Of a stretch of DNA of 64,000 nt, positions 26,624 to 33,499 are shown piece by piece. The notes beneath the pieces are model-generated. The model was not told where the DNA came from. It saw only the letters and a list, made by a program, of their open reading frames with translations, and searched no databases. The position numbers were made by a program, and so were the translations under genes. The DNA lies in contig CALSQR010000002.1 in assembly GCA_943788505.1 (NCBI GenBank), forward strand, positions 1,067,213 through 1,131,212, read 5' to 3'. Within the stretch, counting starts at the first letter, position 1, and each line of letters begins with the position of its first letter. The DNA comes from an uncultured bacterium (lineage in GTDB: Bacteria; Bacteroidota; Rhodothermia; Rhodothermales; UBA10348).

Positions 26624-28438
26624 ATGAAAGCGAATCCGATAACTGAAATAATTGGCAGCACTAAGGTGATTAGGAAGCACTACCGCAAGTGTGCCATGAT
26701 GGCACTTCTCCTTTTGGTCATGTCATCCAAAGGAATACAGGCTCAACAGTGGGCAGATACTGTCGTCCTTGTTTCACTGGATGGATTCAGGTCGTCCTAC
26801 GTCGATGATTATGATACTCCGTTTCTGGACGCATTGATTACGTCGGGGGTACATTCACGAGAAGGAATGATCCCTGTATTTCCAACATCTACATTCCCCA
26901 ATCATTACTCCATGGCTACGGGTCTCTATCCCCAAGACCATGGAATCGTGTCAAACACGTTTTTCGACCCGGCTATCGACGAATGGTTTTATATCTCAAA
27001 TAAGCCGGCGCAATCGGATCCCAAGTGGTGGGGAGGAGAGCCATTGTGGACCACGGTGGAATCCGCCGGTCGTAAGGCGGCAACGTTCTTTTGGGTCGGC
27101 TCTGAGGTGGAAGGAACCCGAGCATCTTCATGGCTGCCCTACGATAGTGTACCCTTTGATGTACGCATCGATAGTCTGCAAAGCTGGCTGTCACGTCCCA
27201 TCGAAAGCATCCCAGCACTTATCACGCTGTATTTTCCAGAGCCTGACGGCCAAGGGCATACTTTCGGGCCTGATTCAGCCGAAATGGCAATCAAGGTCCA
27301 CGAAATGGATGCCTGGGTTGGGGAAATCGTTAAAATCATAGATTCGTTCAGGACTACCCGCAGGATTGCACTTATTGTTGTCTCCGACCATGGTATGGCC
27401 GAGCAGACGGGACAGGGTATTTATCTGGGGGACTACATTTCTGAGAGCGATGTTATTCGGCGGGTCATCGGACCCTACCTTGATCTGACCGTTCCCCAGG
27501 GCAAAGAGGCCGAGGTGCTTGAGCAATTACAAGGTGCTCATCAGGCGATGCACGTCTTCAGCGTGGATGATGCGCCGGAGGAATGGCAAGCGGGCTCCCA
27601 TCCACGCCGAGGTCAAATCGTCGGCTCGGCAGACCCCGGTTGGTACATTCGTTGGGACCGGTCCCAACCCGTTTACCAAGGAGGAACACATGGATATGAC
27701 AACAGGGACCCTTCAATGAGGGCCCTATTTGTTGCTCAGGGTTCCGGTCTGCTCTCCGGGATCGTCCTTCCATCCTTCGATATCATTGACATCCACCGCC
27801 TCGTGCTATTTCTGTTGAACCTGCCACATCCGGAAGGTTCTGTTTCATCACTTGCACCCTTTGAGCTGGCTCTATCATCTTCTCAGGCTCCGGTAGCACA
27901 GATTACATTTTCATCCGTAATCGGCGTTGCTCCTTTTGGCATCGACTTCAACGCATCAGCGTCCACTGATCCCAACGGCGACGCACTGACATACGCGTGG
28001 GACTTCGGCGACGGCACCACAGACTCTGGCGAAACAGTTTCCCATACCTATACAGCCGCAGGAGAGTACACAGTTGTTCTAACAGCCTCAGACGGAGTAC
28101 TCACGGGAACCGACTCCCTGGCTGTCTCCATCGCTTCAGGCGTCGACACCGAGTCCTTTGAGCTGCCAGAAAGCTTCGTTCTCAAGGCTGCCTATCCCAA
28201 CCCGTTTAATCCCACCACTACGATCACATACGGCTTACCTGTAGCTTCTGAAGTGCGCCTTACCGCTACGGACTTACTTGGAAGGCAGGTAGCTACTCTG
28301 GTAGCAGGGGACATGAAAGCGGCAGGCTACCACACAGCACAGTTCAACGCTGATGGCCTTGCCTCAGGCACCTACCTTATTAGGATGGAAGCAGGTGACT
28401 TCGTGGCTACTACTAAGCAGGTTATACTTCTGAAATAG
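26624..28438 (+). CDS. Secreted nucleotide pyrophosphatase/phosphodiesterase with PKD and T9SS domains
   Basis: 604 residues; an internal hydrophobic stretch at 24-40 (MMALLLLVMSSKGIQAQ) is the signal, so translation may begin nearer 26693. The alkaline-phosphatase-superfamily NPP domain has Asp53 in SLDGF, the catalytic Thr90 in PTSTFPNHYSMATGLYP, DGQGHTFGPDS and SDHGM. These enzymes hydrolyse NTPs, dinucleotides or phosphodiesters. A PKD domain (about 430-505, YAWDFGDGTTDSG) and a T9SS domain (about 510-604) follow. The T9SS domain is nearly the same as that of the FG-GAP protein at 29111 (about 13 differences in 99 residues). Confidence 0.92.
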   Translation: MKANPITEIIGSTKVIRKHYRKCAMMALLLLVMSSKGIQAQQWADTVVLVSLDGFRSSYVDDYDTPFLDALITSGVHSREGMIPVFPTSTFPNHYSMATGLYPQDHGIVSNTFFDPAIDEWFYISNKPAQSDPKWWGGEPLWTTVESAGRKAATFFWVGSEVEGTRASSWLPYDSVPFDVRIDSLQSWLSRPIESIPALITLYFPEPDGQGHTFGPDSAEMAIKVHEMDAWVGEIVKIIDSFRTTRRIALIVVSDHGMAEQTGQGIYLGDYISESDVIRRVIGPYLDLTVPQGKEAEVLEQLQGAHQAMHVFSVDDAPEEWQAGSHPRRGQIVGSADPGWYIRWDRSQPVYQGGTHGYDNRDPSMRALFVAQGSGLLSGIVLPSFDIIDIHRLVLFLLNLPHPEGSVSSLAPFELALSSSQAPVAQITFSSVIGVAPFGIDFNASASTDPNGDALTYAWDFGDGTTDSGETVSHTYTAAGEYTVVLTASDGVLTGTDSLAVSIASGVDTESFELPESFVLKAAYPNPFNPTTTITYGLPVASEVRLTATDLLGRQVATLVAGDMKAAGYHTAQFNADGLASGTYLIRMEAGDFVATTKQVILLK

Positions 28439-28751
28439 TGCCTGTATTCCTGACACGGGCTGCCTCAACATCTCGCAAGATTGTTTCTTGGCTTCGGTAC
28501 CCCTTTTCAATAAGAGATGAGCTGTGCCACTCGTTGTATTTCACAGCCGCAGCGATTGTAAGGATGATATTTCCTATTCCAAAGGTGGTGGCGGAGAGAA
28601 CAAGGTGACCAACGATTAAGATAAGGAAGTACTTCAGATCACCACGAAACAACGCGGGCAGCGGACCGAAAAAGAACACAGTCCAACTCCACCCTGTGTA
28701 AGCGGTCTTGGTTGATCCTGCGGGATGAATCAGTACGGTCTGAGTTGCCAT
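28422..28751 (-). CDS. Small HrgC-like membrane protein
   Basis: 109 residues: a short N-terminal beta part, then YTGWSWTVFFFGPLPALFRGD and a hydrophobic pair (about 43-68), ending with IEKGYRSQETI. The SWT-FFG--P-LFRGD / EKGY pattern resembles HrgC-type small proteins of unknown role. Its stop overlaps the 3' end of the phosphodiesterase gene by 17 bases on the opposite strand. Confidence 0.65.
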   Translation of the reverse strand: MATQTVLIHPAGSTKTAYTGWSWTVFFFGPLPALFRGDLKYFLILIVGHLVLSATTFGIGNIILTIAAAVKYNEWHSSSLIEKGYRSQETILRDVEAARVRNTGTISEV

Positions 28752-28837
28752 CTCTAAAAAACCTTTTTACCTAGCGGGGATTGCGAAACAGCAAAATATA
28801 CTACTCTACGCTGGAGCTTGTCTACCCCCCTCGTCTT

Positions 28838-28950
28838 CGGGAAGCTGGAAGTTGACATGGTAAAGGCTTGAGTCTGGATTTGGCTTTGAGAAAACCACAC
28901 GCATTCCTGACGGGGGTAACAGCAGCCCCTGATACTGGCTTTACCCCTCT
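28838..28950 (+). pseudogene. Integrase 3'-end relic A and its flank
   Basis: 28838-28871 encodes VFGKLEVDMVKA-stop, the tail of an integrase like the one at 21601 (FGMLEEEM...) and even closer to relic B (FGMLEVDMAKA). The ~75 bases after the stop are also shared with relic B, so it is a common end piece, not chance. It marks an old element boundary inside the island. An ORF spanning 28868-29062 here has no family features and is not called. Confidence 0.7.
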
Positions 28951-28951
28951 A
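28908..28951. repeat. GGGGTAA...TTACCCC palindrome, copy 1
   Basis: An imperfect palindrome of ~40 bases (GGGGGTAAC ... TTTACCCCTC). Two further copies lie at 31010-31054 and 32268-32312, all in the same orientation. Confidence 0.6.
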
Positions 28952-29110
28952 CTGGCCCAAGTGCTTTGTCCTACGCGTCACGCCAAGCTGTCAGCAATGA
29001 TGGCTTTTGGCGCGTTGATGCTTTGCATTCCGCAAATTGACAGTAAAGTTAGGACCCACTAAGTTGAACTCAACACCCGGTTACCCAGCCACAAATATCT
29101 CTCAGCGCCA

Positions 29111-30994
29111 ATGAAAAGTTTAGTACATCTTAGCTCCCTTCTGGTCTTGATGTTCTCACTGAGTAGTGCTGTATCAGCTCAAACCAATTTTATCGGCTCC
29201 GCACAAACCAACCTATTATCAGGAATAAACAGTATTCACTCTAAACAGTCCGAATGCGTGTTATCCGGATTCTTTAGCGATTTTTATGATGAAGCCGTAT
29301 TAAAGGGCCAAAATGAGGGGGTAGGAGTTCATACGTGGCTTACAACGGATTTCACAAATGATGGTTATTGCGACCTATTCCTCTCGTTTTTTACGATGGG
29401 TGAAGTACACTCTGTGCCGAATATTCTACTTGTGTTTGACCCAGAGACGGGTTTTTTAGTAGATGAGTCGTACAGAATAGAAAACAATGTTGGACAGTCA
29501 TTCAATCGCAAATCAATGGCCGCTGACCTTAATGGTGATCAGATCAAGGACATTGTAATGGTTAGTCATCCTGAGATGCCCGAAAAAAGCCTTTCTTATC
29601 TTGATATCCTGATGTCGGATGGTGTTGGTGGCTGGCGTCAAGAAACTCGCTTGATTGGCTCTCGTCGCTACCCCAACTCTGGTGATCGGCCGGGATATTG
29701 GCACGGCGTAGCACTGGGGGATGTTGACAACGATGGTGACATAGATGTTTTTGTCGCCAATTGGCGAACGACGGATGACGTCTCCTTTATCCTTGAAAAT
29801 AATGGCAATGGCGAGTTTACCGAACGAGACGCATTTGATGAAGAAATGAAGTCAGACACCCAGCGACTCTTCAGAATGAGTCACTTCACCTCTGAGATGG
29901 CCGACCTAAATGGCGATGGGTTTATTGATTTAATGGCGGATCCTGGAAATACAATTATATACGGTGATGGGTCTGGTTATTTTAAATACAGGCTCCAGCA
30001 AGATATACCAAACAGCAGCTGGCTAAACCCCGACTTTCTTATTGTAGACTACGATGTTTATGATTTAGATAATGACAATGATTATGATTTGCTTCTAACG
30101 TTAACAGATTACGTTAATTGGCAATTCGCTTTTTTGATTAATGATGGAGTCGGAGAAAACGGGTTTGTTAACTGGGCTGACAAGTCCGAAGAGTTGAACG
30201 AAGGACTCATAGCAAAGGGCTTTTACACCGATGAGTATACCTCTTCGGCAAATATGTATGTGCAGGTTTTGGATGTGAACGGGGATGGTGCAATGGATAT
30301 TCTTCCCCAAACAAAATTTGGAGGATCCCCGTACGATACCGAATGGGTTTTGCTCAAGAACCCAAGTGATTTGGTATACGATTATTTTCATTCCCCACTT
30401 ACCAGACCAGTAATCAATCTCAACGCGACTTCGTCTGGTTTAGATGTGACGCTGACATGGAGTGTGCCAACACTGTCAAACGGAGTCACTACCCCAGCTG
30501 ATACCTGGGAGATATACAGGTCTGGGGCACCGTTTGGTGACACCTCTTTGGCAACACGAATTGGTCAGACCACGGATCTCATCTTTACTGATAAGGGTTT
30601 AGTGTCAGGAAGCACGTTGTACTACCGGATAGTTGGGATAGGCCCCGGTGGAATTCCTTCGCCAATATCTAATCAACTATCCATAAGCACTGCTTCAGGC
30701 GTGGACACAGAGTCCTCTGAGCTACCGGAGACCTTCGTCCTGGAGGCTGCCTACCCCAACCCCTTCAACCCTACCACTACCGTCACGTACGGCCTGCCCA
30801 CAGCTGCCGAAGTACGCATTACCGCCACAGACCTACTGGGAAGGCAGGTGGCTACTCTGGTAGCAGGAGACAAGAAGTCAGCAGGGTACCACACGGTCCA
30901 GTTCAACGCAGACGGCCTTGCTTCAGGCACCTACCTGATCAGAATGGAAGCAGGAGACTTCGTGGCCACTCAGCAGGTCGTGCTGCTGAAATAG
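29111..30994 (+). CDS. FG-GAP (VCBS) repeat T9SS-secreted protein
   Basis: 627 residues; signal peptide 1-23 (SSAVSAQ). Calcium-binding FG-GAP motifs recur: DLNGDQIKDIV, DVDNDGDIDVFVANW, DLNGDGFIDLMAD, DLDNDNDYDLLL, DVNGDGAMDILPQ, giving a propeller of integrin-alpha type. A fibronectin-III-like domain (about 435-530) and a T9SS domain (about 530-627) follow. The propeller half is clearly AT-rich while the T9SS end is GC-richer and close to that of the phosphodiesterase upstream, which points to domain swapping. Likely an adhesin or binding protein; ligand unknown. Confidence 0.85.
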   Translation: MKSLVHLSSLLVLMFSLSSAVSAQTNFIGSAQTNLLSGINSIHSKQSECVLSGFFSDFYDEAVLKGQNEGVGVHTWLTTDFTNDGYCDLFLSFFTMGEVHSVPNILLVFDPETGFLVDESYRIENNVGQSFNRKSMAADLNGDQIKDIVMVSHPEMPEKSLSYLDILMSDGVGGWRQETRLIGSRRYPNSGDRPGYWHGVALGDVDNDGDIDVFVANWRTTDDVSFILENNGNGEFTERDAFDEEMKSDTQRLFRMSHFTSEMADLNGDGFIDLMADPGNTIIYGDGSGYFKYRLQQDIPNSSWLNPDFLIVDYDVYDLDNDNDYDLLLTLTDYVNWQFAFLINDGVGENGFVNWADKSEELNEGLIAKGFYTDEYTSSANMYVQVLDVNGDGAMDILPQTKFGGSPYDTEWVLLKNPSDLVYDYFHSPLTRPVINLNATSSGLDVTLTWSVPTLSNGVTTPADTWEIYRSGAPFGDTSLATRIGQTTDLIFTDKGLVSGSTLYYRIVGIGPGGIPSPISNQLSISTASGVDTESSELPETFVLEAAYPNPFNPTTTVTYGLPTAAEVRITATDLLGRQVATLVAGDKKSAGYHTVQFNADGLASGTYLIRMEAGDFVATQQVVLLK

Positions 30995-31009
30995 GGCGCG
31001 CATTTCTGA

Positions 31010-31054
31010 GAGGGGTAACCGCGGGCCTATCACCCGTTTTTACCCCCCTCTCTG
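31010..31054. repeat. GGGGTAA...TTACCCC palindrome, copy 2
   Basis: GAGGGGTAACCGCGGGC ... CCCGTTTTTACCCCCC, with an inner CGGG/CCCG pair. It begins 15 bases after the FG-GAP gene and could act as its terminator. Confidence 0.55.
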
Positions 31055-31177
31055 CGCTATTGATTTCCAGATCCGCTCAGAAGTATTGACAATAAGTCAA
31101 CGATTGCCCTACTCTAATAGTCGTCTGGTGTTGACATTCGGGCCTCGAGTCACAGTTCATAACTGCAGGTAATAGCT

Positions 31178-32068
31178 ATGAAATCCTTTCATTCTCTTCT
31201 TCTCTTTGTTCTACTGTCATTTGGAATAGGCGCTTTGACCGCTTGTTCTGTTAAAAAGGATGACTCGGATGGTACAAACGTCAAGGGTCTGGTTGAGGCG
31301 CATATGAGTGCCTTTGAGGAGGCTTGGACAAGCGGCGATGGGTCCAAGGTTGGAGCGTTTTACGCAGAGGACGCCGTCCGAATTGTCTTCAGTATGCAAA
31401 CCCCCTTGTATGGACGTGATGCCATTTCTCAGAACTTTTCGGCGGGATTTTCCCAAGACGAGGGAGATCCGTTGCTTTCTCTTACTCTCGTTGAAGCTCG
31501 CGAGATGGGAGAAGGCGTGATTATGGCAGTTGGTGAATGGGAGGCTCCAAATGAGGGTCAAGGAATTAGAGGGGCGTGGCTAAACGTTTACCGTTCCGAT
31601 GGGCAAACACTCAGCTCCGTATTTGATCACGCTGTCGTCTACAATCCTGTGACGGACCTCACTCAAGTTGAGCGTGTTTTTGACGAGGTCCACAAAGGAG
31701 AGGGCTCTGACATGGTGGAACGGGCCATAGCACGGTATACCTCTCTCACTAATGCTGGGGATATAGCCGGACTCTCTGTTCAGATGTTTGAGGAAGACGG
31801 CGTCCAAGTCACAGAAAACGGAATCTTAAAAGGGCACGAGGCCCTCGCCTCAGGGATTCAACCACCGCCAGAGGGCGTGCGCCTCACGGCTCAATCATAT
31901 GGATACCGACCGGTCTCCGATGACCTTGTTATAAACTGGGGTGGATATCAAATTGAGAGTAGCGAGGGCGGCTTACTCGGCTTTGGCCAGTGGGGCAACC
32001 TCTTGCGAGTCGTTGACGGCGAACTCATTCTGGTTGTTGAAGCAGCGGGTGCCCACTCAGCCGACTAA
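31178..32068 (+). CDS. Lipoprotein with two SnoaL/NTF2-like domains
   Basis: 296 residues. The N-terminus MKSFHSLLLFVLLSFGIGALTAC carries a lipobox (LTAC), so it is lipid-anchored. Two similar halves follow (about 35-160 and 170-290), each with the cone-shaped NTF2/DUF4440 pattern: HMSAFEEAWTSGDGSKVGAF-YAEDAVRI in the first, IARYTSLTNAGDIAGLS-MFEEDGVQV in the second. The fold is used by enzymes and binding proteins alike; no catalytic set is evident. Last intact gene of the island. Confidence 0.75.
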   Translation: MKSFHSLLLFVLLSFGIGALTACSVKKDDSDGTNVKGLVEAHMSAFEEAWTSGDGSKVGAFYAEDAVRIVFSMQTPLYGRDAISQNFSAGFSQDEGDPLLSLTLVEAREMGEGVIMAVGEWEAPNEGQGIRGAWLNVYRSDGQTLSSVFDHAVVYNPVTDLTQVERVFDEVHKGEGSDMVERAIARYTSLTNAGDIAGLSVQMFEEDGVQVTENGILKGHEALASGIQPPPEGVRLTAQSYGYRPVSDDLVINWGGYQIESSEGGLLGFGQWGNLLRVVDGELILVVEAAGAHSAD

Positions 32069-32100
32069 GTTGCCACCCCCGTAGCGGCACTCACACAAAA

Positions 32101-32232
32101 AAGTCTCCGGAATACCCGTGGCAGTCTGAATGGAAGGACTGTCTCGTGGAATTATTGGGCCAACCCCTTCGTCCTGTGCGCGAGTATCACCTCTTGTTTG
32201 GGATGCTGGAGGTTGACATGGCAAAGGCGTGA
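32101..32232 (+). pseudogene. Integrase 3'-end relic B
   Basis: The frame ending with TGA at 32230-32232 encodes WQSEWKDCLVELLGQPLRPV and then REYHLLFGMLEVDMAKA, aligned with the last ~45 residues of the intact island integrase (WQSGAKDALVKLLRLPLRPV). The 5' part is missing. Its downstream flank matches that of relic A. It shows that a related but different recombinase gene once ended here. Confidence 0.85.
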
Positions 32233-32267
32233 ATCTGGATTTGGCTTTGGGAATACCACACGCATTC

Positions 32268-32312
32268 CCGACAGGGGTAACCGCAACCCCTGATACTCGC
32301 CTTACCCCCCTA
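32268..32312. repeat. GGGGTAA...TTACCCC palindrome, copy 3
   Basis: CAGGGGTAACCGCAACCCC ... CGCCTTACCCCCC; closest to copy 1, with which it shares ~75 bases of leading flank. Confidence 0.55.
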
Positions 32313-32346
32313 CCCCGCAGCTCCAAATTCACAGTGTGATCCGGAC

Positions 32347-32373
32347 CTTTGACGGAAAACTACCGTCAAAACT
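32347..32373. repeat. 27-bp hairpin repeat near the right island end
   Basis: Identical to 21538-21564 (TTTGACGG-loop-CCGTCAAA). It lies 83 bases inside attR; the left copy lies 99 bases inside attL. Confidence 0.6.
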
Positions 32374-32455
32374 ACTTAATGCTAACCAGCGCACTTCTTT
32401 CTGTTACTGGCGAGGCTGTTAGGAGGCAATGACTTACAGGCGAAGCAGATCGGCG

Positions 32456-32512
32456 TAGGCAAGGGTCTGCAAAACCCTGTACGGCGGTTCGAATCCGCCC
32501 GTCACCTCATAA
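32456..32512 (+). repeat. attR: right 57-bp direct repeat (partial tRNA-Cys copy)
   Basis: Carries the anticodon and T arms and 3' end of tRNA-Cys without the 5' half, so it cannot make a tRNA. Perfect match to 21383-21439. The original tRNA terminator follows at once. Confidence 0.92.
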
Positions 32513-32554
32513 AGCTTCCCGTAGGGCGCGCAGCGTCCAGCGGGAAGCTTTTTT
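32512..32554 (+). terminator. Original tRNA-Cys terminator, displaced by the island
   Basis: AAGCTTCCCG and CGGGAAGCTT form a 10-bp perfect stem around a 19-base loop, followed by T. It abuts attR, as expected if it closed the tRNA-Cys transcript before the island inserted. Confidence 0.8.
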
Positions 32555-32573
32555 AGTATGGTGCGCGGATGAG

Positions 32574-32642
32574 AACCGCCCAGGCGGTTTGACACGAGCG
32601 GCCGCAGGCCGCGACTGATGAGGACGCGGCTGCGTCCGAATA
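32574..32642 (+). other. Hammerhead-ribozyme-like motif
   Basis: CTGATGA (32615-32621), a 6-bp perfect stem GGACGC/GCGTCC with a 4-base loop, then GAA (32638-32640) reproduces most of the hammerhead core. Before it, GCGGCC-GCA-GGCCGC (32598-32612) can form stem I, bounded by opposed GA pairs. Against a working ribozyme: position 15.1 is U instead of A, the expected NUH site is replaced by CAC, and stem III is only partly paired (GGCGG with CCGCC). It may be a decayed ribozyme or a look-alike. Confidence 0.35.
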
Positions 32643-32790
32643 ATTCCGCCCGTCACCTCCATAGAGACATAGTGGCCACTCGCCATTACGTCTATAAAAA
32701 CAGTCTCTTGTAGCTAATCGCTGCAAGGGGCTTTGTTTTTATAGACCTCGCCCACGTCACCAGAAAAACAGCAAACTGCTGTCAAAACTG
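32643..32790 (+). repeat. Decayed second att-like end (tRNA-Cys 3' end, terminator element, hairpin)
   Basis: TTCCGCCCGTCACCTCC (32644-32660) matches the tRNA-Cys 3' end. It is followed by a diverged copy of the sequence inside attL: CATTACGTC, the nested hairpin at 32690-32746 (GTCTATAAAAA/TTTTTATAGAC outside, CTTGTAGC/GCTGCAAG inside), GACCTCG-CCACGTC, and an ACAGC/GCTGT hairpin with CAAAACTG. Same order and direction as at the left island end, so this is the left end of an older, largely lost element. Confidence 0.7.
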
Positions 32791-33011
32791 ATGAACGACC
32801 AACCACTTGGCCATACGTCGTTGCGATCTTTCAGCCAATAACAATCCGTTCAATCGTTACAAGATGGAGAAGCGGCGCACGGCGGAGCGCCAAAAGTTAT
32901 CGCTCGAGGAGACTAGGAAATTGTAAGCTGTCAGTTTGTAAGGTGTTGCAGCGCTCGTACGTGACGCGTTCGTGCTTTCATTCTACGGAGCAGCGTCTTG
33001 TTGGCCACTGT
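32791..33011. other. Gene-free remainder right of the island
   Basis: No gene, tRNA or clear repeat seen. It lies between the decayed att-like end and the FkbM remnant and may be debris of the older element. Confidence 0.5.
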
Positions 33012-33480
33012 TCATTCATGATGATACCAACAAGGTGGCAGGGGAAGCGCAGGGGCTGAGATATTGTCGGAATCAAGAGAGTGAGGGAAATCATTCCGAT
33101 AAGAAGCGCTCTCAATCCGATCCTTTCTCAAAAATGTAAATTCCATTACTTTGGGTATCTCCAGATTAAAGACTTTGACGGGACCACAACAGTTATTAGG
33201 GTGAAGATGAAGACAGCTGTGTGTGTTAAGGAGTTTTTTGAATATTCTAGGCTTGGTTTTATCCAAGATGTCGAGATTGTGGAACTCTATTACAATAATT
33301 CTGAATCGGTTCAATAATTCATCAGACACACAGCTGAAGACCTCATATTCGAAGCCTTCAATATCCATTTGCATCAGAAGGTCCTTGTCATCGTCTTCGC
33401 ATGATTCTGCTACCCATTGCTCAAGTGTTATGAAGTTTTCTCTCTTGTATCCGCCGATAAACGTTTTAGAGAACTCAAAC
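33012..33480 (-). pseudogene. FkbM-family methyltransferase, C-terminal fragment
   Basis: About 155 codons recognisable as the end of an FkbM-type methyltransferase: KTFIGGYKRENFITLEQW, DLLMQMDIEGFEYEVF, RFRIIVIEFHNLD, HLHPNNCCGPVKVFNLEIP, MEFTFLRKDRIESASY and DFPHSLDSDN. The SAM-binding N-terminal half is missing. The open frame continues to 33863 only because it runs antisense through the neighbouring T9SS gene fragment. Such enzymes usually methylate sugars of surface polysaccharides or lipids. Confidence 0.75.
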
Positions 33481-33499
33481 AACTCTGCTTCCCTAATCG

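Larger units (their letters stand above)
21383..32512. mobile_element. Integrated genomic island in tRNA-Cys
   Basis: About 11.1 kb bounded by perfect 57-bp direct repeats, with a recombinase gene next to the left tRNA end and the displaced original tRNA terminator just beyond the right repeat (32512-32554). Inside are secreted and membrane cargo genes and fragments of older integrase ends. No replication or conjugation genes are seen, so it is an integrative island of unknown transfer route. The AT-rich body of the FG-GAP gene (29111-30690) contrasts with its flanks, consistent with outside origin. Confidence 0.85.

Noticed and set aside
28868-29062. 64-codon plus-strand ORF in the island
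   Set aside because: It lies over the shared integrase-relic flank and a palindrome; no start signal, family or codon pattern supports it.
28838-32312. Integron cassette array with attC sites
   Set aside because: The palindromes lack GTTRRRY and RYYYAAC ends, the cassettes are not one gene each, and the recombinase is not IntI-like.
33223-33490. N-terminal part of the long plus-strand ORF 33223-35154
   Set aside because: This stretch is antisense to clear FkbM coding sequence and has no signal peptide.
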